A stretch of DNA of 64,000 bases from UBA4661 sp002405405 (lineage in GTDB: Bacteria; Bacteroidota; Ignavibacteria; Kapaibacteriales; UBA4661), in contig DAIUAL010000001.1 of NCBI GenBank assembly GCA_036847245.1, positions 8,733 through 72,732 of the forward strand, written 5' to 3'. Of this stretch, positions 42,964 through 51,203 are shown piece after piece. Numbering within the stretch: the first letter of the stretch is position 1; each line of letters opens with the position of its first letter. The notes under the pieces are model-generated. The model ran no database searches, was not told the origin of the DNA, and saw nothing but the letters and a program-made list of their open reading frames with translations. The position numbers and the translations under genes are program-made.

Positions 42964-45165
42964 TCAGGACAAAGACAACTTCTCATCCAAGTGCACAACA
43001 CGATGTTCCCGTAGTGACTGTACAGCAGCAAAGGTTGCTTGTGTAACAGCGTGAATTTCTTGATAGGAAATCGGCATAGGCGAGCCACGCTGAATAGCTG
43101 AAAGTGTAGCTTGCAGTTCGGTGGCATGACCCTTGTCGCCATTGTATGAGCGAGTATTGATTGTACCATCTTCGGCAGAACGTAGATGCGTAAAGTTATC
43201 CATGACGACACTGCGTCCTTCGCAATGCACTTCAAAGTATTCTTTAGGAAGTGCACGATCGCCATTAGCAAAATACTGTATGCTACCAATTGAACCATCG
43301 GCAAAGCTGAGCGTAAGAATTATGGTGTCTTCTGTAGCACTCCCTACGCCTTGTATGCTAATTGTCGAAACACTGACGGGTAAAGAGCCACTGATGAAGG
43401 TCATACAGTCGATAAAATGACACACTTCGCCAATGATTCGCCCGCCTTGTGCAGAGTCTTGAATCCAATGTGATGGGGATATTGCACCTGCATTCACACG
43501 ATACATCATAGCAAGTGGTGCATACCGATGCTCTTGGTGTTTCATCAAAATGTCGCGCATGTCAACAAAAGGAGCAGAAAATCGTCGGTTGAATCCTACC
43601 ATGATGCTACTGCCGTTCAGACCATTGTGTATGAGTGCTGTGTCGATTGCAATAAGCTCTTCAGGGGTAATTGCTAAAGGTTTTTCGACAAAAACAGGTT
43701 TCTGTTGTGTAATTGCAGAAATAACTATTTGTGCATGTGAGTCATGACGTGAGCAGGCAATAATTGCATTCACATTCGGGTGCTCGATAACGGCATTCAT
43801 ATCGGTTGTGAACTCTTCAAAACCATGAAGTTCGGCGGCAGATTTTGCACTTGCCGAACTTGAAGTTGCAATTGCACGTAGGTGTAATGGTGCCTTACGG
43901 CGATAATTTTGTAGATGCGGAATGATATGTGTACGTGCAAAGTTACCTGCGCCAATCATACCAATATTGATACTATCCGCTGTTATATATCTGGTATGCG
44001 AACTTTTACCGAAAATGACAGGTAAAGCCCCTTCACGTTCAGGATATGATACGACAATCCCGCAATAGGGTTGATAGTCCTTGCTTGATTCTTTCGTGGT
44101 AATAAGTCGATATGCTTGCGCAATATCTTGAATAGCAAAGGAATGTGTAGTGATATATTCTGTTGACACTGCGCCGCTCTCAAGCAATTGAACGAAGTGC
44201 TCCATATTGCGTCGTTCGCTCCAACGCACATAATGTGGAGGATAATCTATGCCTTTTTCCTCGTAAAGCGGATCATAGCGACCAGGTCCATAGCTACAGG
44301 CGATGGTCAGTTGGACTTCTTTTTCATAGAAAGGCGAACGAGGTATATCCATAGCAACAGCGCCAACTACCACCACACGTCCACGCTTGCGTACCGCAGA
44401 AAGCGCAAGCGTCATTGGTTGATTGTTTGCTGCTGATGCGGTGATTAATACGGCATCGGCGCCAAGACCATTTGTCATCGAAGCTATTGTCTTGAGGCAT
44501 GAGCCGTTCGATGGAAAAACTGCTTCAGCACCACACTGTTTAGCACGTTCACGCAGATCGGCACGAGGTTCGATACCAACGACACGGCACCCTGCTGACC
44601 GAAGCATTTGAACGGTCAACAAACCGATTAAGCCCAAACCTACAACCACCACGACCTCGCCCAAATGCGGTTCTGCTTGCCGAATACCTTGCAAGGCAAT
44701 TGCACCAATGGTAGTATACGCTGCACTATCCGTTGAGACATTCTGTGGGAGTGCTACCGTCAAATTTTTGGGGGCAGTGATAATCTCCGCATGATATGCA
44801 TAGGTATTGCCGGCACATGCGACACGGTCGCCGGGTTTAAATTCAGCGCAGCGTGAAGCAATGACCTCACCGGCAACGCTATAGCCAAGGGGACGGTAAG
44901 CATCCAATACTCCTTGAACTTTTCTGAGTGTTGCTGTCAATCCATCTTTCTTTATGCTGTCCAATACGGTCTGTACTGCTTCGGGTTGCTTGCGAATACG
45001 TTCCAAGATGCCGGACTTTGCTTTTGTTACGGAGGTTCTTTCTGTGCCGGCACTAATAACAGAATGGGAAACACGTACCAAAACACCTCCTTCAATACAT
45101 TGTGGTGCAGGGATGTCTTCGACGATGATCTCGCCACTTTTTTGGTATTGGAGTAACTGAAGCAT
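42964..45165 (-). CDS. bi-domain oxidoreductase (zinc alcohol dehydrogenase-like + Gfo/Idh/MocA)
   Basis: A 733-residue fusion. Residues about 1-375 are a medium-chain alcohol dehydrogenase-like half (GDRVACAGNTYAYHAEII, then the Rossmann motif VVVVGLGLIGLLTVQML). Residues about 395-725 are a Gfo/Idh/MocA dehydrogenase (NIGMIGAGNFARTHIIPHL, FVEKPLAITPEEL, GGRIIGEVCHFIDCM). The EKPL and G-G-x-x-x-E-x-x-H-x-x-D motifs of the second half are intact. Such fusions usually sit in polysaccharide or glycan gene clusters and are thought to modify sugar nucleotides, but none of those genes surrounds it here. The product is predicted cytoplasmic and NAD(P)-dependent. Confidence 0.9.
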   Translation of the reverse strand: MLQLLQYQKSGEIIVEDIPAPQCIEGGVLVRVSHSVISAGTERTSVTKAKSGILERIRKQPEAVQTVLDSIKKDGLTATLRKVQGVLDAYRPLGYSVAGEVIASRCAEFKPGDRVACAGNTYAYHAEIITAPKNLTVALPQNVSTDSAAYTTIGAIALQGIRQAEPHLGEVVVVVGLGLIGLLTVQMLRSAGCRVVGIEPRADLRERAKQCGAEAVFPSNGSCLKTIASMTNGLGADAVLITASAANNQPMTLALSAVRKRGRVVVVGAVAMDIPRSPFYEKEVQLTIACSYGPGRYDPLYEEKGIDYPPHYVRWSERRNMEHFVQLLESGAVSTEYITTHSFAIQDIAQAYRLITTKESSKDYQPYCGIVVSYPEREGALPVIFGKSSHTRYITADSINIGMIGAGNFARTHIIPHLQNYRRKAPLHLRAIATSSSASAKSAAELHGFEEFTTDMNAVIEHPNVNAIIACSRHDSHAQIVISAITQQKPVFVEKPLAITPEELIAIDTALIHNGLNGSSIMVGFNRRFSAPFVDMRDILMKHQEHRYAPLAMMYRVNAGAISPSHWIQDSAQGGRIIGEVCHFIDCMTFISGSLPVSVSTISIQGVGSATEDTIILTLSFADGSIGSIQYFANGDRALPKEYFEVHCEGRSVVMDNFTHLRSAEDGTINTRSYNGDKGHATELQATLSAIQRGSPMPISYQEIHAVTQATFAAVQSLREHRVVHLDEKLSLS

Positions 45166-45280
45166 AAACGGTAAAAATGGGTAGGAAGAAATGCAGACAG
45201 TGAGAGTGTGTGTAGCAGATGATAGCGATGCGTAGCATTACGCATTGAATCGCATCTCAAATTAGCATATCAACCACATA

Positions 45281-45323
45281 AAAAAAATCGTACTTGCTTG
45301 TCGAGAACAAATACGATTTTTTT
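45281..45323 (-). terminator. rho-independent terminator behind the THX gene
   Basis: Inverted repeat aaaaaaatcgta (45281-45292) with tacgattttttt (45312-45323), plus inner pairing of TTGT (45298-45301) with ACAA (45307-45310). A T run forms on the minus strand about 20 bases past the rpsTHX-like stop. The ends also suit termination on the other strand. Confidence 0.75.
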
Positions 45324-45342
45324 TGTCGAAAAACAGCAGAAT

Positions 45343-45462
45343 TTATGCTGTTGCTTTTGCAGCTTTTTTCGCAGCATTTCTTTTCTGTTGGCTTGGGCGG
45401 GAATTACCGCTTGAACCTGAGAAAATTTTTCCGCGTCTTGTGCGTTTATCGCCTTTACCCAT
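45343..45462 (-). CDS. 30S ribosomal protein THX
   Basis: A 39-codon gene. The product begins MGKGDKRTRRGKIFSGSSG, which matches the highly conserved start of small basic ribosomal protein THX (M-G-K-G-D-x-x-T-x-R-G-K-I). It continues with an N-S-R-P segment and an A/K-rich tail. THX sits in a cavity of the 30S head in Thermus and is widespread in Bacteroidota. The gene has its own terminator at 45281-45323 and the divergent barrel protein gene starts about 205 bases away, so it is probably a single-gene transcript. Confidence 0.92.
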   Translation of the reverse strand: MGKGDKRTRRGKIFSGSSGNSRPSQQKRNAAKKAAKATA

Positions 45463-45666
45463 GACTGAACCGAAAAAATGTGAAACAATACACGAAGTGT
45501 GTACAACATTGGAGGGCAAAAATACATAGAAAGGATGTATCTCGAATCATAAAGTTATGAGCTGCGGTTAAGATTCTTCTGATTAAAAACATCCTGTCTT
45601 GCCGTAGCTTTGCATACAGAATAATGATATCGTTCTTCTTTTTGTTGCAGCATTACCGATAGTCTT

Positions 45667-46953
45667 GTGAGTATTCAACCCCTTTTTCAAAATCTCCGAA
45701 ATCTTGTACAAAGACTCAATTTCTGCGGTGTGTTATTACTGTTGGTCGTTCACTCTAGTGGTGTAGCACATGCAGCTACACATTTTGTCATACAAACAGA
45801 TTCAACTTTTCGTGTACAGCTTACGCCGTTCCCGACGATTGGTACGCCTCAGACATCAATTGCATTACTACCAACACTTGCATTTTTGCCGGAAACGCGA
45901 ATCATTGGCGGCTTGGTGGTACAAGCACTGTTACGAAATAATGAAGATATAGGTTTTTCAACGAAGCCAAGTATGATTCAACCACGTGGGAAATTTTCGC
46001 CCTCGATTATCGGTGATCTCAATGCAATTTCTGATGAATCGCATCAGGAAAGCGAATCTCGACGAGTGCGTCCATCTCGTGTTGTGTTGAATGCTTTATA
46101 TACACAGAATAAGCAAACAATTCTCTCTTTTGAGCCGGATTTGTGGTTGCATCATGACTCTTTGCATTTATATGCATTTGCCGAGTACACAAATTTCCCT
46201 GATAAATTTTGGGGTCTTGGTGCGCATACGCCATCAATACAAGAAGAGCAGTTTAGTGGTAAGTATTACACATTGCAAGCCAGTGTGGAGTGGTTACTTG
46301 CACCGAGCATATATGCCGGTACACGTTATGAATTTCAAAGAACCTTTATTGAAGGTGAGCAAAATTCAATGATCAATTCAGGTACTGTTCCCGGTACAGC
46401 GCCAACAACAGTTTCTGGGCTGACGCTTTTTGCGACATATGATAGCCGTGATAATCTTTTTGCAACCGAACAAGGATCATTCCTACAAGTCGTGGTAAGT
46501 AATTTTTCAACCTTCCTCGGTAGTGACATCAATTTTATGCGTGCAAGTATTGATGCCCGTACATTTATGACACCGTATCGTGGTGGAACACTTGCATTGC
46601 AAAGTATTATGTCGGTTGCGTCGGTTGGTACACCATTTCGACAGATGGGATTGTTAGGTGGGCAACGGTTGCTTCGTGGTATTCGACGTGGTCGCTTTGT
46701 TGATAACACGATGGTCGTTACGCAGGCTGAATGGCGGCAACATCTTTTTTGGCGCATTGGAGTTGTCGGTTTTGCAGGTATCGGCACGGTTGCCCCTTCG
46801 CTTGATAAAATTGAAATTAATGATGTAAAAATAACCGCCGGCTTGGGGTTACGGTTTGCTCTCTTCCCTGATGACCGCTTAAATGTTCGATTTGATCTGG
46901 GGTGGAGTAAGTACGGTAGTGGTTTTTATATCAATATTGCGGAAGCATTTTAA
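45667..46953 (+). CDS. outer-membrane beta-barrel protein of the BamA/TamA (surface antigen) type
   Basis: A 428-residue exported protein. A signal peptide ends near AHAATH (about residue 37). The rest is rich in alternating beta strands and ends in YINIAEAF with a C-terminal Phe, as expected of a BamA-inserted barrel. The conserved loop motif of the Omp85 C-terminal domain, LLRGIRRGRFVDNTM (family L-R-G-x-x-x-G-R-F-x-D), is at about 337-351, preceded by LTLFATYDSRDN. No POTRA domains precede the barrel, so it is not BamA itself; similar barrels occur with patatin-like proteins. The start codon is GTG. It is followed by the DUF445 gene after 15 bases. Confidence 0.82.
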   Translation: MSIQPLFQNLRNLVQRLNFCGVLLLLVVHSSGVAHAATHFVIQTDSTFRVQLTPFPTIGTPQTSIALLPTLAFLPETRIIGGLVVQALLRNNEDIGFSTKPSMIQPRGKFSPSIIGDLNAISDESHQESESRRVRPSRVVLNALYTQNKQTILSFEPDLWLHHDSLHLYAFAEYTNFPDKFWGLGAHTPSIQEEQFSGKYYTLQASVEWLLAPSIYAGTRYEFQRTFIEGEQNSMINSGTVPGTAPTTVSGLTLFATYDSRDNLFATEQGSFLQVVVSNFSTFLGSDINFMRASIDARTFMTPYRGGTLALQSIMSVASVGTPFRQMGLLGGQRLLRGIRRGRFVDNTMVVTQAEWRQHLFWRIGVVGFAGIGTVAPSLDKIEINDVKITAGLGLRFALFPDDRLNVRFDLGWSKYGSGFYINIAEAF

Positions 46954-46968
46954 CGAAGTAACAAGCGT

Positions 46969-48234
46969 ATGAAGAATCAAGAAATTGTTGCTCTTACGGA
47001 TAATGAACGTCGTATACAATTGCGTTCAATGCGCATCTTCGCTACATCATTATTGGGTGGTATGGCGGTACTTTTTGTTGTTGGTACTTTGTACGAATCG
47101 CAGATGCCATGGCTTGGATTTGTACGCGCATTTAGCGAGGCAGCGATGGTAGGAGCGTTAGCTGATTGGTTTGCTGTAAGTGCACTGTTCCGTCATCCAT
47201 TTGGTTTGCCGATACCTCACACAGCGATTATTCCTATGAACAAAGATAGGATTGGCGAGAGTTTAGGCAATTTTGTGGAAAAGAATTTTTTGTCCGTTGA
47301 GATTGTTAGTGAAAAACTTCGTTCCACGGATATTGCTCGTATTGCAGGAGGATGGCTTGCCAAGCAGAGCAACGCTGAGGGGCTTGCTGAGCGCATCGTT
47401 TCGGCAATACCTTCGATTCTTCATGCATTTGATGATGAAGCAATTCATCGTTTGATTCGTGAAACGATTACAGAGCGTATTAAAGCTATCGAAGTAGCAC
47501 CGTTGGCGGGTACGATTCTCAATGCGCTCACCGCCAACAATCGCCATCAAGGATTGCTTGATGAAGCAATCAAACTTTCAGTACGATTACTTGAAGAAAA
47601 CAAAGTTGCTATTCGTGAAAAGATAAAAGAAGACAGCCCTTGGTATATTCCGGGTTTTGTTGATAATAAAATTTATGAGAAAATTCTTACCACCGCAGAA
47701 ACAACACTCTCTGCTGTTAGTACTAATCCACATCATGAGTTACGTACTAAGTTTCATCGTTCAGTACAAGAATTTATTTATCGCTTGCGTACATCCGATG
47801 AGTATCGAGACAAAGGCGAGGAATTAAAAACTGCACTACTGGAGCACCCTGTATTACAGCAGTATTTTTCATCGTTGTGGATCGACCTGAAAGCACTGAT
47901 TCTTCGTGATGTATATGATCCACATTCTCGTATAAAAAACCAGATTGTAAAAACAGTTCAGCAATTCGGTGAGCGGTTGCACGATGATGAAGAATTACGA
48001 TCCACCATCAATCGGTGGATCGAAGAAGCTGTAAGTAATCTTATCGTGTCACGGAAACATGATATTGCTGATTTGATTAGTTCAACTGTACGAAAGTGGG
48101 ATGCACAAACAATGACGGAGAGAATTGAACTCTATGTAGGACGTGATTTGCAATTTATTCGGATTAATGGTACTATTGTCGGAGGCTGTATTGGTGTGCT
48201 GATCTATCTTATAGCAATGCTTTTACGTTCATAA
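46969..48234 (+). CDS. DUF445 family membrane protein
   Basis: A 421-residue protein of the DUF445 family. Membrane segments lie near the N terminus (about 30-50) and at the extreme C terminus (about 400-419, IVGGCIGVLIYLIAMLL). The conserved N-terminal region AFSEAAMVGALADWFAVSAL and the FRHPFGLPIPHTAIIP stretch are clear. The centre is long, charged and helical. The family is conserved in many bacteria, but its function is unknown. It follows the outer-membrane barrel gene by 15 bases, so the two are likely co-transcribed. Confidence 0.9.
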   Translation: MKNQEIVALTDNERRIQLRSMRIFATSLLGGMAVLFVVGTLYESQMPWLGFVRAFSEAAMVGALADWFAVSALFRHPFGLPIPHTAIIPMNKDRIGESLGNFVEKNFLSVEIVSEKLRSTDIARIAGGWLAKQSNAEGLAERIVSAIPSILHAFDDEAIHRLIRETITERIKAIEVAPLAGTILNALTANNRHQGLLDEAIKLSVRLLEENKVAIREKIKEDSPWYIPGFVDNKIYEKILTTAETTLSAVSTNPHHELRTKFHRSVQEFIYRLRTSDEYRDKGEELKTALLEHPVLQQYFSSLWIDLKALILRDVYDPHSRIKNQIVKTVQQFGERLHDDEELRSTINRWIEEAVSNLIVSRKHDIADLISSTVRKWDAQTMTERIELYVGRDLQFIRINGTIVGGCIGVLIYLIAMLLRS

Positions 48235-48278
48235 ATTCTGTACTATGTTTAATATCATCATTTTTATGGTGCACCATC

Positions 48279-48644
48279 ATGACGCATAATGACATACGTG
48301 CCTATTGTTTGGCAAAGCCGGGTGTAACAGAAGAAACACCTTTTGATGATGTTACGTTAGTGTATAAAGTTATGGGAAAAATGTTCGCTTTAGCAGGCTT
48401 TGACAATGATTTTATTAACCTGAAATGCGATCCTGATAGTGCGATAACACTTCGGGAACGGTATGATGCAGTTCAGCCCGGTTATCACATGAATAAGCGA
48501 TTGTGGAACTCTGTGTATTACCTCGACGGTGCACTGCCTGATTCTTTAGTGTACCGCTGGATTGATGATTCCTATAATCTTGTTGTTGCAGGTCTGCCAA
48601 AAAAAGTGCGTACAGAACTAACGAATCTTACCAAAGGTACATAA
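48279..48644 (+). CDS. MmcQ/YjbR family protein
   Basis: A 121-residue cytoplasmic protein. It starts with a short helix (MTHNDIRAYCLAKPGVTEET) and has the family pattern around F-K-V-x-G-K-M-F (here YKVMGKMFAL), LKCDPDSAITLRERY, and GYHMNKRLWNSVY. MmcQ/YjbR proteins have a CyaY-like alpha/beta fold and may bind DNA; no reaction is known. It starts 44 bases after the DUF445 gene and may be the last gene of that unit. About 190 bases without a gene follow before the first of three histidine kinases. Confidence 0.88.
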   Translation: MTHNDIRAYCLAKPGVTEETPFDDVTLVYKVMGKMFALAGFDNDFINLKCDPDSAITLRERYDAVQPGYHMNKRLWNSVYYLDGALPDSLVYRWIDDSYNLVVAGLPKKVRTELTNLTKGT

Positions 48645-48832
48645 TATAGGTGGTGTGGTTATAAAAGTGATACTATTATTTTTTGTGCACAGCATATTAT
48701 AAGTACTGAAAAGATCATTGTAGCGAAGAAAAACAATCCTGATTGTGTAAATAAGATAAGTGTGTCGTATAATCATGGCACATCTTTTGTCTATTTGATA
48801 TTTCAAGAAAGTTGTTGAGTACGTTGAAGGAA

Positions 48833-51136
48833 ATGGCTATGTCTTTGTCTTTGCGCTCGGTTATTTCAAACATTACCCGGCAGGGAATTCAGGCAGATGC
48901 TACGGAAGCCGATATCCGTAGGCATCAGGCAGGCATATTGATAATACTAATGGCAATGATACTGATTGCTACAGATATAATCACATTACATTTTCTACAT
49001 GTCAACACCACATTGTCAATCAAGGTAACAAATGTTTGTGCCTATGTTGTTGCTCTATTTCTATATCGACGAGGTCATACATTCATTGGTGCCTATATTG
49101 CTATTGGTATAGCTAACTTAGCAATCTATGTCGCATCCATTGAGGACGGAAAAAATTCACTGACAGTCGTGTGCTTTCTAACGACAACTATTTCACCGTT
49201 TATATTCTTTTCGTTACGCCAGTGGCGGTGGATTGCCTTTTCAGTGTTTTGGTCATGGTTTTTCGCGGTCTTAACCCTCGTATACAACTATCAGTTACCA
49301 CCCGCACTTGCTTGGTTAGGCATTATTACCAGTACAAAACCAACGGATGTAGTATCAATTGTCACTCTGAGTATAACTATTTTTTTTGTTGCTGGGACAA
49401 CTCTTTTTCTTGTATTCCTCAACGATCATTCCGAACAAGTTGCATGGCAACAAGTACATGCCGCCAAAAATAATGAAAGACGTCTTACGTCTGTGTTGTC
49501 TTCCGTAACAGATCCGATATGGATTACCGATATCAATCTAAAAGTTGTTATGGCAAATGCTGCATTTCATACAGTGTATAAGGCACGTTATGGAAGAGAA
49601 TATGACAAGGAAAGTATCGATGAAATTCCCAATTTACCCGAAGAAGAAGTACTGTGGAAACCACGGTATGCCGATGCTATCAAAGGTAAGACGGAAGAGT
49701 TTTACAATTCCTTTGTCGGTGTTGATGGACAACGAGTTTGGGAAGCGGTAACTTTGACACCACTGAAATTAAATGATTCTATTTCCGGTGTTGTAGGAAT
49801 TGCACGAAACATTACAGCAGTAAAAGAAGCAGATGCAAGTATTTCTGCTACAGCGATGCAATTGCAAGCATTGGTTGCATCTCTTGATGACATTGTTTGC
49901 CAAGTTAATCGTACAGGATTTGTTCTTGCCGTTTGGGCATCGCATCATTCGCCATTGTCAGAGTTTGCAAAGAGTTTACAAGGTAAACATATTCGCCTTC
50001 TTGCTGACGATGCAGGTGCAGCAATGATGAATGCAATTAATAATACGTTTATCACACAGCGTCCGCATTCTATTGAGTATTATCTCCAACGAGTTCGTCG
50101 TTGGTATCAAGCCAAACTTTCGTACGTTACAGAGAATAACTCTGTAACAATTCTTCTGGCGGATGTTTCAGATCGCAAAGCTAATGACGAGCACATTCAA
50201 GGATTAAATAATCAATTGCAAGAACTGAATGCTTTATACTCAGAAGCAAATCGAAATCTTGCAGACAATAATGCACAGCTCGAACAGCGCGTCAGTGAGC
50301 GTACTGCTGAATTGCAACGTATGACCGAACAATTACAAGAGGAAAATGGTATCCGTAAGCATACCGAAGAAAGGTTGTCACGCGCTCTTCAACGCGAACA
50401 GAGCTTTAGTGACATGAAGTCACGGTTTGTCACGATGTTGTCTCACCAATTCCGCACACCACTGACTTTGGTTCAAAATGGGCTCGATATTATTACTTCC
50501 TTACTGATCCGAAATACGAGTATTTCTCATGAACAGGTTGCTAAACATCTCTCATCGATGATGGGGGCTACTGACCAGATTGTTGAGCTACTGGAGCGTG
50601 TAGCAACTTTATCGGATATGCAGATCAATCTTCTCGAAGAAAAGCCACACCAATTTGTACTTGAGCCACTTTTACGCACTATTATACATGAGTGCGCTAT
50701 GCAGGATGAAAACAATGTTGTTAAGCCATTGGAGCGTATTCAAGTAAGGTTGCAGGGAGACATTCCTTCCCTGTATACAATTGAAACAGCACTACACAGA
50801 GCCTTGATGGAAGTAGTGAAGAATGCGTTGCACTACAGCGACGAGAATTCGCCTATTGTAATTTCAGCTGAAGTCGACAGAATACATTCTCATCGTGTAC
50901 ATATTACCGTTACCAATCAAGGCAAACAGCTATCCGAAGAAGAATATCGGATGATTTTTGAAAACTTTTACCGCACAGGTCTTGCACAAACCGTTGGGAG
51001 TCAGCGTGGTTTAGGAATTGGTTTAGGAATTGCGCAGTTTTGCATGCAAACACTTAATGGCATTATCGTGTGTACGAATTCTGAATCAAATTTGACTCAT
51101 TTTCATTTGGAATTTCCTGCTGTTCTTCCGCAATAA
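48833..51136 (+). CDS. PAS sensor histidine kinase, first of three tandem paralogues
   Basis: A 767-residue membrane kinase. About six hydrophobic segments occupy residues 35-210. Then come two PAS-like domains (about 220-345, with VLSSVTDPIWITDINLKVVM, and about 350-460), a coiled coil with the ASERTAEL-type linker (about 475-530), HisKA with His538 in MLSHQFRTPLTLVQ and HATPase_c. The N box is VVKNALHYS and the G2 box QRGLGIGLGIAQFC. The G1 box reads TNQGKQLS, with Asn where most kinases have Asp. The ATG at 48833 follows a gaagga; the frame also opens at a TTG at 48812. It has no receiver domain. The next paralogue begins 67 bases on. Confidence 0.9.
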   Translation: MAMSLSLRSVISNITRQGIQADATEADIRRHQAGILIILMAMILIATDIITLHFLHVNTTLSIKVTNVCAYVVALFLYRRGHTFIGAYIAIGIANLAIYVASIEDGKNSLTVVCFLTTTISPFIFFSLRQWRWIAFSVFWSWFFAVLTLVYNYQLPPALAWLGIITSTKPTDVVSIVTLSITIFFVAGTTLFLVFLNDHSEQVAWQQVHAAKNNERRLTSVLSSVTDPIWITDINLKVVMANAAFHTVYKARYGREYDKESIDEIPNLPEEEVLWKPRYADAIKGKTEEFYNSFVGVDGQRVWEAVTLTPLKLNDSISGVVGIARNITAVKEADASISATAMQLQALVASLDDIVCQVNRTGFVLAVWASHHSPLSEFAKSLQGKHIRLLADDAGAAMMNAINNTFITQRPHSIEYYLQRVRRWYQAKLSYVTENNSVTILLADVSDRKANDEHIQGLNNQLQELNALYSEANRNLADNNAQLEQRVSERTAELQRMTEQLQEENGIRKHTEERLSRALQREQSFSDMKSRFVTMLSHQFRTPLTLVQNGLDIITSLLIRNTSISHEQVAKHLSSMMGATDQIVELLERVATLSDMQINLLEEKPHQFVLEPLLRTIIHECAMQDENNVVKPLERIQVRLQGDIPSLYTIETALHRALMEVVKNALHYSDENSPIVISAEVDRIHSHRVHITVTNQGKQLSEEEYRMIFENFYRTGLAQTVGSQRGLGIGLGIAQFCMQTLNGIIVCTNSESNLTHFHLEFPAVLPQ

Positions 51137-51203
51137 GAGCAACCACAAATAAGAATACCCGCTGCTAAGTAGTATATTTTCTTCTCTCTTTTTAATCGTT
51201 GTC

